Notes: generated by a model from the sequence alone, not told the origin. Counted from the stretch's first letter, positions 9,645 through 18,662 are shown. The stretch: DNA of 64,000 nucleotides from Kitasatospora xanthocidica (GCF_014656195.1 NZ_BNBY01000008.1:1-64000); one strand, 5' to 3'. Made by a program: numbers and translations.

Positions 9645-11693
9645 TCAGCCGGTGTGGCGCTCGGCCAGGGCGGCCGGCATGGGTTCGTGGCGCAGGTAGG
9701 CGCGGGTGAACTCGGCGGTGCCGTGGGTGAGGGCGCGCAGGTCGACCGGGTAGCGGGTGAGTTCGAGCTCGGGGACCTCGGCGCGCAGCAGGGTGAGGCC
9801 GGGGCCGCCGGTCTCGGTGCCGAGGACGCGGCCGCGCCGGGCGGAGAGGTCGCCGAGGACGGCGCCGAGGTAGTCGTCGGGCGCCAGGACGCTGACGGCG
9901 GCGACGGGTTCGAGCAGGCGGATGACGGCGTGTTCGGCGGCGTCGCGCAGGGCGAGGGCGGCGGCGTTCTGGAAGGACGCGTCGGAGGAGTCGACGGAGT
10001 GGGCCTTGCCGTCGGTGAGGGTGACCCGGACGTCGACGAGCGGGTAGCCGGTGGAGACGCCCTTGGCGAGCTGGGCGCGGACGCCCTTCTCGACCGAGGG
10101 GATGAAGTGCTTGGGGACGGCGCCGCCGACGACGTGTTCCTGGAACTCGAAGCCGGAGCCGGCCGGGAGGGGTTCGACCTCCAGGTCGCAGATGGCGTAC
10201 TGGCCGTGGCCGCCGGACTGTTTGACGAGCCGGCCGTGGCCGGCGGCGGCGGTGCCGAAGGTCTCGCGCAGGGCGACCTTGGGTTCGACGGTGTCGACGT
10301 GGACGCCGTGGCGGCTGCGCAGCCGGTCGAGGACGACTTCGGCGTGGGCCTCGCCGGTGCACCAGAGGACGAGCTGGTGGGTGTCCGGGTTCTGTTCGAG
10401 GCGTAGCGCCGGGTCCTCGGCGGCGAGGCGGGTGAGGGCCTGGGAGAGCTTGTCGTCGTCGGCCTTGCTGTGGGCTTCGACGGCGATCGGGAGCAGCGGC
10501 TCGGGGAGGGTCCAGCCGTCGAGTTCGACGGGGTGTCCGGGGTCGTGGACGGTGTCGCCGGCCCGGGCGGTGGTGAGTTTGGCGGCGCAGACGAAGTCGC
10601 CGGCGACGGCGTGCGGGACGGGGCGCTGGAGTTTGCCGAAGGGGCTGGTGAGCGCGGTGACGCGTTCGTCGCCGTTCTGGTCGGCGGTGTGGGCGGGGCC
10701 GACGAGGTGGATCTTGGTGTCGGGGCGCAGGGTGCCGGCGTACACGCGCAGCAGGCTGATCCGGCCCACGTAGGCGTCGCCGGTGACGCGGACGACCTGG
10801 GCGGCGAGCGGGGCGTCGGGGTCGCAGTCGGGGCCGGGGCGGGTGCGTTCGGTGGGGTCGGGGAAGGTGTGCGCGATGAGGTCGAGGAGTTCGGCGGCGC
10901 CGAGGCCGTTGTCGCTGGTGGGGACGGCGGGGTGGAGGGCGCAGTCGAGGACTTCGCGGCGCAGGCCGGCTTCGAGGGAGTCGGCGTCGAGGGTGTCGCC
11001 GGCGAGGTAGCGCTCCATGAGGGTGTCGTCCTGGCCGGAGATGGCCTCGACGAGGCTGTCGTGGGCGGGGCCGGTGTCGGGGAGCGGGGTGGCGTCGCCG
11101 TAGGTGTCGCCGGTGAGCAGGTCGACGCTGCCGTCGGGCCGGCCGTCGTGGAGGACGGGCAGGAACAGCGGGCGGAGGGTGTCCGGGCCGAGTTCGAAGG
11201 CGTCGTGGCAGGTGGTGAGGATGTCGTCGAAGCCGGTGCGGGCGAGGTCGAGCTTGGCGACGGCGATGGCCCGGGGGATGCCCTCGGCGGCGCATTCGCG
11301 CCACAGGGCGCGGGTGGGGGCGGTGACCGGGTCGGTGGCGGAGACGACGAAGACGGCGGCGTCGGCGGCGTGCAGGGCGGCGCGCAGGTCGGCGCCGAAG
11401 TCGGGGTGGCCGGGCGGGTCGATCAGGTTGATCTTGACGCCCTTCCATTCGAGCGGCAGGAGCGCGAGCTGGACGGAGCGCTGCTGCTGGTGCTCGATGG
11501 GTTCGTGGTCGGAGACGGTGGTGCCGTCGGTGACGCGGCCGGCGCGGCCGGTGGCGCCGGCGGCGTGGGCGAGGGATTCGGCGAGGGTGGTCTTTCCCAC
11601 ACCGCTGGAGCCGATGAGGACGACGTTGCGCAGGTCCCGGGGGCCGGTGACGGCGGGCGCCTGGCCGGCTCGTGCCGTGCTGCGGTCGGGCAT
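9645..11693 (-). CDS. EF-G-like GTPase (EF-G2 type)
   Basis: A 682-residue paralogue of elongation factor G with all five domains. The P-loop is G28-SSGVG-K34-T35. Other GTPase motifs are altered: the switch-I ERGITI region reads QRSVQL, the DTPGH motif reads D92-P-P-G-H96, and NKxD reads AKLD. Domain IV has GGHGQYAICDLEVEPL and domain V the normal ARRGRVLGTE. This fits the actinobacterial EF-G2 group, which does not replace canonical FusA and whose mycobacterial member is reported to lack ribosome-stimulated GTPase activity. Likely role: a non-canonical ribosome factor; exact job unknown. It stands alone on the minus strand between the DCC gene and pgsA. Confidence 0.85.
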   Translation of the reverse strand: MPDRSTARAGQAPAVTGPRDLRNVVLIGSSGVGKTTLAESLAHAAGATGRAGRVTDGTTVSDHEPIEHQQQRSVQLALLPLEWKGVKINLIDPPGHPDFGADLRAALHAADAAVFVVSATDPVTAPTRALWRECAAEGIPRAIAVAKLDLARTGFDDILTTCHDAFELGPDTLRPLFLPVLHDGRPDGSVDLLTGDTYGDATPLPDTGPAHDSLVEAISGQDDTLMERYLAGDTLDADSLEAGLRREVLDCALHPAVPTSDNGLGAAELLDLIAHTFPDPTERTRPGPDCDPDAPLAAQVVRVTGDAYVGRISLLRVYAGTLRPDTKIHLVGPAHTADQNGDERVTALTSPFGKLQRPVPHAVAGDFVCAAKLTTARAGDTVHDPGHPVELDGWTLPEPLLPIAVEAHSKADDDKLSQALTRLAAEDPALRLEQNPDTHQLVLWCTGEAHAEVVLDRLRSRHGVHVDTVEPKVALRETFGTAAAGHGRLVKQSGGHGQYAICDLEVEPLPAGSGFEFQEHVVGGAVPKHFIPSVEKGVRAQLAKGVSTGYPLVDVRVTLTDGKAHSVDSSDASFQNAAALALRDAAEHAVIRLLEPVAAVSVLAPDDYLGAVLGDLSARRGRVLGTETGGPGLTLLRAEVPELELTRYPVDLRALTHGTAEFTRAYLRHEPMPAALAERHTG

Positions 11694-11970
11694 CGGGGTC
11701 TCCTCCCGTAGCGCCGAGGCTGTCCATCGCAGTCTAGGGTCGGGTCCTGTCCGGGCGCGTGCCGTGCGGCTGACCGGGGTACGTGTCGTACGGCCGGCCG
11801 GTGACCGTACGTGTGCGTGTCGTGGCGGGGCGGCGTCCGGCGGTGCGTGCGGTCGAGCGTGTCGTCGGCGTGGCTACGATGGGTGCGCCGGGCGGGCTGA
11901 TCCGTCGGGCCGTCTGCCGCGTGTGTTGCGCCAGGCGGGTATCTGGAAGATCGGGGCGGCTGGGAAGGCC

Positions 11971-12618
11971 ATGCTCAACAAATACGCGCGTGCCTTCTTC
12001 ACACGTGTTCTGACCCCGTTCGCCGCGTTCCTGATCCGGCTGGGCGTGAGCCCGGACGCCGTGACGCTGGTCGGTACCGCCGGTTCGGTGGCCGGTGCGC
12101 TGGTGTTCTTCCCGCGTGGGGAGTTCTTCTGGGGCACCATCACGATCACGCTGTTCATCTTCTCGGACCTGGTGGACGGGAACATGGCGCGGCAGCTGGG
12201 CCGGAGCAGCAAGTGGGGGGCCTTCCTGGACTCCACGCTGGACCGGGTCGCGGACGCGGCGATCTTCGGCGGCCTGGCCATGTGGTACGCGGGCAAGGGC
12301 GACAACGACCTGCTGTGCGCGGTGTCGATCTTCTGCCTGGCGAGCGGCCTGGTGGTGTCGTACACCAAGGCGCGGGCGGAGAGCCAGGGCCTGCCGTGTG
12401 ACGTGTCGGGGCTGGTGGAGCGGGCCGAGCGGCTGGTGGCCAGCCTGGTGGCGGCCGGTGTCGCGGGTCTGCACACGTTCGGTGTGCCGTACGTGGAGTG
12501 GCTGCTGCCGGTGGCGCTGTGGCTGGTGGCGGTGGGCAGCCTGGTGACGGTGTTCCAGCGGATGCTGACCGTGCGCCGCGAGGCGTTCGAGGCCGACCGA
12601 GCGGCGGCCGGGAGCTGA
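11971..12618 (+). CDS. pgsA: Phosphatidylinositol phosphate synthase (CDP-alcohol phosphatidyltransferase)
   Basis: A 215-residue integral membrane enzyme that joins CDP-diacylglycerol to inositol phosphate, the first step towards phosphatidylinositol and its mannosides. The CDP-alcohol motif is complete: D66-x2-D69-G-x2-A73-R74-x8-G83-x3-D87-x3-D91. About six hydrophobic helices are visible. The ATG at 11971 has GGGAAGG 3 nt upstream. The next two genes, an acyltransferase and pimA, confirm the pathway; the order matches the actinobacterial PIM operon. Confidence 0.92.
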   Translation: MLNKYARAFFTRVLTPFAAFLIRLGVSPDAVTLVGTAGSVAGALVFFPRGEFFWGTITITLFIFSDLVDGNMARQLGRSSKWGAFLDSTLDRVADAAIFGGLAMWYAGKGDNDLLCAVSIFCLASGLVVSYTKARAESQGLPCDVSGLVERAERLVASLVAAGVAGLHTFGVPYVEWLLPVALWLVAVGSLVTVFQRMLTVRREAFEADRAAAGS

Positions 12619-12634
12619 TGGGGGGCGTCCTGCG

Positions 12635-13597
12635 GTGACGGACCGACTGGTGTACTGGGCGTACGCACTGGGCTGGGGGCTGTTGAAGCACCTGCCGGAG
12701 CGGGTGGCCCGGGGCCTGTTCGACCGGCTGGCGGACTACGCGTGGCGCAAGCGCGGCAAGCGGGTGCTGCAGCTGGAGGCGAACCTGCGCCGGATCCGTC
12801 CGGGCTTGGACGAGGCCGGGCTGCGGTCGCTGTCGCGGGCCGGGATGCGGTCGTACCTGCGGTACTGGATGGAGTCGTTCCGGCTGCCGGTGTGGAGCCG
12901 GGAGCGGGTGGCCCGGGACGTGCGGGTGGACGGCTTCGAGCACCTGCGGGGGGCGCTGGAGTCCGGTCGCGGCGCGGTGATAGCGCTGCCGCACATGGGC
13001 AACTGGGACCTGGCCGGTACCTGGGTGGCGCAGCAGGGCTACCCGTTCACCACGGTCGCGGAGCGGTTGAAGCCGGAGCGGCTGTTCGACCGGTTCGTGG
13101 CGTTCCGGGAGGGCCAGGGCATGGAGGTCCTGGCGCTGACCGGTGGTTCGGTGAACGTGATCGGCACGCTGGCGCGGCGGCTGCGCGAGGGCCGGCTGGT
13201 CTGCCTGGTGGGGGACCGGGACCTGTCGGAGGCGGGCATCGAGGTGACCTTCTTCGGTGAGGCGACCCGGATGCCGGCCGGTCCGGCGGCGCTCTGCCAG
13301 CGGACCGGGGCGGCGCTGCTGCCGGTGACGCTCTGGTACGAGGGCCCGGTGCTGCGGGCGCTGATCCACCCCGAGGTGACGGTGCCCGAGGAGGGCGACC
13401 GCAAGGAGCGGACCCGGGCGATGACCCAGGCGATGGCCGGGGTGTGGGAGCGGGGGATCCGCGAGTACCCGCAGGACTGGCACATGCTGCAGAAGTTCTG
13501 GCTGGCCGACCTTCCGGCCCGTGAGACGGTGGAGGAGCCCGCCGCGGTGCGCGCGGAGGCGGCGCCGGAGCCCGCGGCCGAGGCTTCCGGGTCCTGA
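12635..13597 (+). CDS. Phosphatidylinositol mannoside acyltransferase
   Basis: A 320-residue LpxL/HtrB-superfamily acyltransferase, corresponding to mycobacterial PatA, which acylates the mannose of PIM1/PIM2 on the inner membrane face. The catalytic pair is H120-M-G-N-W-D125, the HX4D motif, followed by the substrate-site strand LVCLVGDRDLS. An N-terminal hydrophobic stretch (VYWAYALGWGLLK) could anchor it. The GTG at 12635 lies 16 nt after pgsA, consistent with one transcript. The C-terminal 30 residues are Glu/Ala-rich and likely disordered. Confidence 0.9.
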   Translation: MTDRLVYWAYALGWGLLKHLPERVARGLFDRLADYAWRKRGKRVLQLEANLRRIRPGLDEAGLRSLSRAGMRSYLRYWMESFRLPVWSRERVARDVRVDGFEHLRGALESGRGAVIALPHMGNWDLAGTWVAQQGYPFTTVAERLKPERLFDRFVAFREGQGMEVLALTGGSVNVIGTLARRLREGRLVCLVGDRDLSEAGIEVTFFGEATRMPAGPAALCQRTGAALLPVTLWYEGPVLRALIHPEVTVPEEGDRKERTRAMTQAMAGVWERGIREYPQDWHMLQKFWLADLPARETVEEPAAVRAEAAPEPAAEASGS

Positions 13598-13660
13598 GTC
13601 CGACCTGTCCTGAGCCCGTGCCGAGCCCCGTGCTGAGCCCGACCCGTCCTGAGCCCGTAC
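13598..13660 (+). repeat. Short imperfect repeats between acyltransferase and pimA
   Basis: The element CCTGAGCCCG recurs at the head and tail of this 63-nt stretch, with intervening variants (GCCGAGCCCCG, GCTGAGCCCG), giving four to five imperfect copies of about 11-20 nt. It looks like slippage-derived filler; no hairpin or promoter stands out. Confidence 0.5.
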
Positions 13661-13687
13661 GACCGTCCGAAGGAGCTTGAGGTATCC

Positions 13688-14872
13688 GTGAAGATCGGCA
13701 TCGTCTGCCCGTACGACTGGGACGTCCCCGGTGGGGTGCAGTTCCACATCCGGGATCTGGCCGAGCACCTGATCGGCCTGGGGCACCAGGTGTCGGTGCT
13801 GGCGCCGGCCGAGGACGACGAGGCGCTGCCGCCGTACGTGGTCTCGGCCGGGCGGGCGGTGGCGGTGCCGTACAACGGGTCGGTGGCCCGGCTGAGCTTC
13901 GGCATCCTGTCGGCGGCGCGGGTGCGGCGGTGGCTGCACGACGGGCGCTTCGACATCCTGCACGTGCACGAGCCGGCCTCACCGAGCCTGTCGATGCTGG
14001 CGGCCTGGTCGGCGACCGGGCCGATGGTGGGGACGTTCCACACCTCCAACCCGCGGTCGCGGGCGATGATCGCGGCCTCGCCGATCCTGCAGCCGGGCCT
14101 GGAGAAGATGCGGGCCCGGATCGCGGTCTCGGAGTACGCCCGGCGCACCCTGGTGGAGCACCTGGGCGGGGACGCGGTGGTGATCCCCAACGGCGTGGAC
14201 GTGGGCTTCTTCGCGGAGGCCGAGGCGGACGAGCGGTGGACGGGCCACGCGGCGAAGGGCGAGCCGGGCACGATCGGCTTCATCGGCCGGATCAACGAGC
14301 CGCGCAAGGGCCTGCCGACGCTGCTGGCGGCGCTGCCGAGGATCCTGGCGGAGCGGCCGGGGGTGCGGCTGCTGGTGGCGGGCAAGGGCGACGAGGAGGA
14401 GGCCGTCGCGGGCCTCGCGCCGGAGGTGCGCCGGCAGGTGGAGTTCCTCGGCATGGTGAGCGACGCGGAGAAGGCCCGGCTGCTGCGCAGCGTGGACCTG
14501 TACGTGGCGCCGAACACCGGTGGTGAGAGCTTCGGGATCATCCTGGTCGAGGCGATGTCGGCGGGCGCCCCGGTGCTGGCGAGCGATCTGGACGCGTTCA
14601 AGCAGGTGCTGGACGGCGGGGACGCCGGCGAGCTGTTCCCGGTGGAGGACGCGGACGCGCTGGCCCGTACGGCGCTGCGGCTGCTGGGTGATCCGGCGCG
14701 GCTGGAGGAGCTGCGGAAGGCGGCTTCGCGGCACGTGCGGCGGTTCGACTGGTCGACGGTGGGCGCGGACATCCTGGCGGTGTACGAGACGGTGACGGCC
14801 GGGGCCGCGGCGGTGGTCGAGGAGGACGTGCGCAGCGGGCGGCGCGGCCGGTTCGGGCTGGCCCGGGACTGA
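13688..14872 (+). CDS. pimA: Phosphatidylinositol alpha-mannosyltransferase
   Basis: A 394-residue GT4 glycosyltransferase (GT-B fold) that transfers mannose from GDP-mannose to the inositol of phosphatidylinositol at the cytoplasmic membrane. N-terminal Rossmann half: CPYDWDVPGGVQFHIRDLA, with the GG loop that binds the nucleotide. C-terminal half: GRINEPRKGL and the donor-site ESFGIILVEAMSAG. The GTG at 13688 follows AGGAGCTTGAGGTATCC. It completes the pgsA–acyltransferase–pimA block; length matches the mycobacterial enzyme apart from a short basic tail. Confidence 0.94.
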   Translation: MKIGIVCPYDWDVPGGVQFHIRDLAEHLIGLGHQVSVLAPAEDDEALPPYVVSAGRAVAVPYNGSVARLSFGILSAARVRRWLHDGRFDILHVHEPASPSLSMLAAWSATGPMVGTFHTSNPRSRAMIAASPILQPGLEKMRARIAVSEYARRTLVEHLGGDAVVIPNGVDVGFFAEAEADERWTGHAAKGEPGTIGFIGRINEPRKGLPTLLAALPRILAERPGVRLLVAGKGDEEEAVAGLAPEVRRQVEFLGMVSDAEKARLLRSVDLYVAPNTGGESFGIILVEAMSAGAPVLASDLDAFKQVLDGGDAGELFPVEDADALARTALRLLGDPARLEELRKAASRHVRRFDWSTVGADILAVYETVTAGAAAVVEEDVRSGRRGRFGLARD

Positions 14873-14974
14873 TCCGGTGGCCGCCGGCCGGTCGCGGCGG
14901 GGTCGGCCTCGGCCCGGCTGTAGGTGGGGTTAGGGTCGGGCGCGACCATACCGCCTGACCGCATGGGGGAACCG

Positions 14975-15343
14975 ATGCCGCAGATCTCCGTGGACTACTC
15001 GGCCGGCCTGGCCGGCACCTTCGACCGCCGGGCGCTGGGCCTGGCGATCAACCGGCTCGCCGAGGAGACGATCGACGCGAAGCCGGAGTCCTGCAAGACG
15101 GTGTTCCGGCCGAGCGAGGAGCTGGTGGTCGGGACCAGCGGGATGAGCGGGGACGTCCAGGTGTTCGTGGAGTTCCAGATCTTCCCGGGGCGCTCGCCGG
15201 AGGCGAAGGCCGCGCTGGCCGAGGGCGTGCTGAAGCTGGTGGCCCGGTACGTGCGGCCGCGGCCCGGTGCCCGGCTGTTCAGCGCGGTGGACATCGCGGA
15301 CATCGACCGGGACTGCTACCGCAACGCGGTGGTGCTGGGCTGA
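14975..15343 (+). CDS. Tautomerase-superfamily protein (CHMI-like)
   Basis: A 122-residue protein resembling 5-carboxymethyl-2-hydroxymuconate delta-isomerase. After removal of the initiator Met it would expose the family's catalytic Pro (M-P-Q-I-S-V-D-Y-S). The ATG at 14975 is chosen for this reason and because GGGGGA lies a few bases upstream; longer readings would bury the proline. No homoprotocatechuate pathway genes are nearby, so the physiological substrate is open. TAGGGT at about 14930-14935 is a possible -10 box. Confidence 0.75.
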   Translation: MPQISVDYSAGLAGTFDRRALGLAINRLAEETIDAKPESCKTVFRPSEELVVGTSGMSGDVQVFVEFQIFPGRSPEAKAALAEGVLKLVARYVRPRPGARLFSAVDIADIDRDCYRNAVVLG

Positions 15344-15386
15344 CGCCGGTCGGGGCGGCCGGTGACACCCGGTAACGTAGCGGCCC

Positions 15387-15932
15387 GTGACTACCTGGAT
15401 CTGGGCCGGCGTGGCCGTGGTGCTCTTCGGCATGTACCTGAGTTGGACGGCCGGCCGGCTGGACCGGCTGCACGCCCGGATCGACGCCGCGCGGGCGGCG
15501 CTCGACGCGCAGCTGGTCCGCCGGGCGTCGGTGGCGATCGAGCTCGCGACGTCCTCGCTGCTGGATCCGGCGGCCTCGCTGCTGCTGCTGGACGCGGCGC
15601 ACGCGGCCCGGCAGGCCGAGGACGAGCACCGCGAGGTGGCGGAGAGCCAGCTGAGCCTGGCGCTGCGGGCGGTGCTGGAGGAGCCGGAGCAGGTGGCGGC
15701 GCTGGTGGCCGAGCCGGGCGGCGAGGAGGCGGTTCGTGAGCTGACGGCCGCGGTGCGCCGGGTGCCGATGGCCCGCCGGTTCCACAACGACGCGGTGCGG
15801 GCGGCGCGGGCGGTGCGCGAGCACCGGCTGGTGCGGTACTTCCGGCTGGCGGGGAAGGCGCCGTTCCCGATGGCCTTCGAGATGGACGACGCTCCGCCGC
15901 CCGCTCTCACGCCCGAGGGGGCGCCTGCTTAG
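15387..15932 (+). CDS. Membrane-anchored LemA-like protein
   Basis: A 181-residue protein with one N-terminal membrane helix (residues 3-20, WIWAGVAVVLFGMYLSW) and a helical cytoplasmic body. The segment RRFHNDAVRAARAVR...YFRLAGKAPFPMAFEMDD resembles the end of LemA proteins (YNxAVxxYN...FGFKxKPYFE). The function of LemA proteins is unknown. GTG start at 15387; a TAACGT at 15373-15378 lies only 8 nt before it, so the mRNA may be leaderless. Confidence 0.65.
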   Translation: MTTWIWAGVAVVLFGMYLSWTAGRLDRLHARIDAARAALDAQLVRRASVAIELATSSLLDPAASLLLLDAAHAARQAEDEHREVAESQLSLALRAVLEEPEQVAALVAEPGGEEAVRELTAAVRRVPMARRFHNDAVRAARAVREHRLVRYFRLAGKAPFPMAFEMDDAPPPALTPEGAPA

Positions 15933-16060
15933 GGTGGCCACGGATACGGCCCGTTTGTCGTGTCCCGTCGTCCTGGCTGGACTCGGTGGCGCATGGATGG
16001 GCCACCTGTTCCGCCTACCATAGGGCGATAGCACTGGTTCATCTTCGAGTGAGGTCTCAC

Positions 16061-16972
16061 GTGTCCACCACCCCCACCACCGCAGACCAGCCGCAGATCG
16101 GCACCGCCCGGGTCAAGCGGGGCATGGCCGAGCAGCTCAAGGGCGGTGTGATCATGGACGTGGTCAACGCCGAGCAGGCCAAGATCGCCGAGGACGCCGG
16201 CGCGGTGGCCGTCATGGCGCTCGAGCGGGTTCCGGCCGACATCCGCAAGGACGGCGGCGTGGCCCGTATGTCCGACCCCAACATGATCGAGGAGATCATC
16301 GAGGCGGTCTCCATCCCGGTGATGGCCAAGTCCCGCATCGGCCACTTCGTCGAGGCCCAGGTCCTGCAGTCGCTCGGTGTCGACTACATCGACGAGTCCG
16401 AGGTGCTGACCCCGGCCGACGAGGTGAACCACTCGGACAAGTTCGCCTTCACCACCCCCTTCGTGTGCGGCGCCACCAACCTGGGCGAGGCGCTGCGCCG
16501 CATCGCCGAGGGCGCGGCCATGATCCGCTCGAAGGGCGAGGCCGGCACCGGCAACGTCGTCGAGGCCGTCCGCCACCTGCGCCAGATCAAGAACGAGATC
16601 GGCCAGCTGCGCGCCCTGGACAACAACGAGCTGTACGCCGCCGCCAAGGAGCTGCGCGCCCCGTACGAGCTGGTCAAGGAGGTCGCCGAGCTCGGCAAGC
16701 TGCCGGTCGTGCTGTTCTCCGCCGGTGGCGTGGCCACCCCGGCCGACGCCGCGCTGATGCGCCAGCTGGGCGCCGAGGGCGTCTTCGTCGGCTCCGGCAT
16801 CTTCAAGTCGGGCGACCCGGCCAAGCGCGCCGCCGCCATCGTGAAGGCCACCACCTTCTTCGACGACCCGAAGGTCATCGCGGACGCCTCCCGCAACCTG
16901 GGCGAGGCCATGGTCGGCATCAACTGCGACACCCTGCCGGAGACCGAGCGCTACGCCAAGCGCGGCTGGTAG
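16061..16972 (+). CDS. pdxS: Pyridoxal 5'-phosphate synthase, PdxS lyase subunit
   Basis: A 303-residue TIM barrel that condenses ribose 5-phosphate, glyceraldehyde 3-phosphate and ammonia to PLP, the ammonia coming from PdxT. Characteristic segments are present: RVKRGMAEQLKGGVIMDV, PVMAKSRIGHFVEAQ with the first Schiff-base lysine region, RSKGEAGTGNVVEAV with the second active lysine, and GGVATPADAALMRQLG for phosphate binding. The GTG at 16061 follows GAGTGAGG; an upstream in-frame start would add a non-conserved 25 residues. pdxT follows after 103 nt. Confidence 0.97.
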   Translation: MSTTPTTADQPQIGTARVKRGMAEQLKGGVIMDVVNAEQAKIAEDAGAVAVMALERVPADIRKDGGVARMSDPNMIEEIIEAVSIPVMAKSRIGHFVEAQVLQSLGVDYIDESEVLTPADEVNHSDKFAFTTPFVCGATNLGEALRRIAEGAAMIRSKGEAGTGNVVEAVRHLRQIKNEIGQLRALDNNELYAAAKELRAPYELVKEVAELGKLPVVLFSAGGVATPADAALMRQLGAEGVFVGSGIFKSGDPAKRAAAIVKATTFFDDPKVIADASRNLGEAMVGINCDTLPETERYAKRGW

Positions 16973-16998
16973 TCGCCCCGCAGGTTCCGAGGGCACGG

Positions 16999-17030
16999 GC
17001 CCGCCGCAGCGTTCCGGCGCTGCGGCGGGC
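16999..17030 (+). terminator. Hairpin between pdxS and pdxT
   Basis: A 13-bp perfect stem (16999-17011 with 17018-17030) around a 6-nt loop, inside the 103-nt gap. It could reduce read-through so that more PdxS than PdxT is made, or mark a processing site. No T-run follows. Confidence 0.55.
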
Positions 17031-17075
17031 CGCGCCACGTAGTCCCGTAGTAACGATCGATTGAGGTTGAAGACC

Positions 17076-17699
17076 GTGAGCACTCCAGTCATCGGCGTCC
17101 TCGCCCTGCAGGGCGACGTCCGCGAGCACCTGGTGGCGCTGGCCGAGGCCGACGCGCTCGCCCGTCCGGTGCGCCGGGCGGAGGAACTGGCCGAGGTCGA
17201 CGCGCTGGTGATCCCCGGCGGGGAGTCCACCACCATGTCCAAGCTGGCGCTGCTGTTCGGCGTGATGGACCCGGTGCGCGAGCGGGTCGCCGCCGGCATG
17301 CCGGTCTACGGCACCTGCGCGGGCATGATCATGCTGGCCGACAAGATCCTGGACGGCCGCGAGGACCAGGAGACCGTCGGCGGCATCGACATGACGGTGC
17401 GCCGCAACGCCTTCGGCCGCCAGAACGAGTCCTTCGAGTCCGGGATCGCCTTCGCGGGCCTGGACGACGCGCCGGTGCACGGCGTCTTCATCCGCGCCCC
17501 CTGGGTCGAGGCGGTCGGCGCGGGCGTCGAGGTGCTGGCCGAGCTGCCCGCCGCGGACGGTCCGGACAGCCGGATCGTGGCCGTGCGCCAGGGCAACCTG
17601 CTGGCCACCTCCTTCCACCCGGAACTGACCGGCGACCACCGGGTGCACGCGTACTTCGTGCGGATGGTCGAGGAGCACCTCGCGGCGGCCGCGCGCTGA
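17076..17699 (+). CDS. pdxT: Pyridoxal 5'-phosphate synthase, PdxT glutaminase subunit
   Basis: A 207-residue class I glutamine amidotransferase that supplies ammonia to PdxS. The oxyanion strand is G48-G-E-S51, the nucleophile is C81 in GTCAGM, and the remaining triad is H181-P-E183. The GTG at 17076 is used, with GAGG about 10 nt upstream; an upstream in-frame ATG at 17061 lacks a site and conservation. Length is standard. Confidence 0.96.
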   Translation: MSTPVIGVLALQGDVREHLVALAEADALARPVRRAEELAEVDALVIPGGESTTMSKLALLFGVMDPVRERVAAGMPVYGTCAGMIMLADKILDGREDQETVGGIDMTVRRNAFGRQNESFESGIAFAGLDDAPVHGVFIRAPWVEAVGAGVEVLAELPAADGPDSRIVAVRQGNLLATSFHPELTGDHRVHAYFVRMVEEHLAAAAR

Positions 17700-17809
17700 C
17701 CCGCACCGGGCGCGCCATCACCGCGTGCTGACCGTGTGCGCCTCACCGGTGACGACACCGGTAAGATCTCATCTGTTCATTTCCCTTTGGCGACGTAAAG
17801 GAGCTGGCG

Positions 17810-18568
17810 ATGTCCGGCCACTCTAAGTGGGCTACCACCAAGCACAAGAAGGCCGTGATCGACGCCAAGCGCGGCAAGCTCTTCGCCAAGATGATCAAGA
17901 ACATCGAGGTGGCGGCGCGCACCGGCGGTCCCGACCCGGCGGGCAACCCGACCCTGTACGACGCCATCCAGAAGGCGAAGAAGAGCTCGGTCCCGATCGA
18001 CAACATCAACCGCGCCGTCAAGCGCGGTGGCGGCCTGGAGGCCGGCGGCGCCGACTACCAGACCATCATGTACGAGGGCTACGGCCCGAACGGCGTCGCC
18101 GTCCTGATCGAGTGCCTCACCGACAACCGCAACCGCGCGGCCTCCGACGTGCGCGTCGCGATGACCCGCAACGGCGGCTCGATGGCCGACCCGGGCTCGG
18201 TGTCGTACCTGTTCGCCCGCAAGGGCGTCGTCATCGTCCCCAAGGCCGACGGCGTGGACGAGGACAAGCTCTTCGAGGTCGTCCTGGACCAGGAGCCCGA
18301 GGAGATCAACGACCTCGGCGACACGTTCGAGATCGTCTCCGAGGCCTCCAAGATGGTCGCCGTGCGCACCGCGCTGGTGGACGCCGGCGTCGACTACGAC
18401 TCGGCCGAGGCCAACTTCCTCCCGAGCATGCAGGTCGAGCTGGACGTCGACGGCGCCCGCAAGATCCTCAAGCTGATCGACGCCCTCGAGGACAGCGACG
18501 ACGTGCAGAACGTCTTCGCCAACTTCGACATCTCCGACGAGGTCGGTGCGCAGCTCGACGCCGAGTAA
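17810..18568 (+). CDS. YebC/PmpR/TACO1 family protein
   Basis: A 252-residue YebC-family protein starting MSGHSKWATTKHKKAVIDAKRG, with the family core RGGGLEAGGADYQTIMYEGYGP and an acidic C-terminal domain. It is usually annotated as a transcriptional regulator; recent work on the family favours a role in easing ribosome stalling at proline stretches. Promoter-like TAAGAT lies at 17762-17767 and AAAGGAG at 17797-17803. It precedes ruvC, as in many bacteria. Confidence 0.95.
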   Translation: MSGHSKWATTKHKKAVIDAKRGKLFAKMIKNIEVAARTGGPDPAGNPTLYDAIQKAKKSSVPIDNINRAVKRGGGLEAGGADYQTIMYEGYGPNGVAVLIECLTDNRNRAASDVRVAMTRNGGSMADPGSVSYLFARKGVVIVPKADGVDEDKLFEVVLDQEPEEINDLGDTFEIVSEASKMVAVRTALVDAGVDYDSAEANFLPSMQVELDVDGARKILKLIDALEDSDDVQNVFANFDISDEVGAQLDAE

Positions 18569-18639
18569 CGGCACGAGTGGTCGTTCTCACTGCCCGGCCC
18601 GGTGGTCCCAGGACCGCCGGGCCGGTGTCGTCGGCCGGG

Positions 18640-18662
18640 TTGTCGGACCCGGGCGGTAGCCT
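18640..18662 (+). promoter_or_regulatory. RecA-NDp/PafBC-type DNA-damage promoter for ruvCAB
   Basis: TTGTCG (18640-18645), an 11-nt spacer and TAGCCT (18657-18662) fit the actinobacterial LexA-independent damage promoter TTGTCR-N11-TANNNT, bound by PafBC in mycobacteria. It is 48 nt upstream of ruvC. Match by eye only; no LexA box is seen. Confidence 0.5.
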
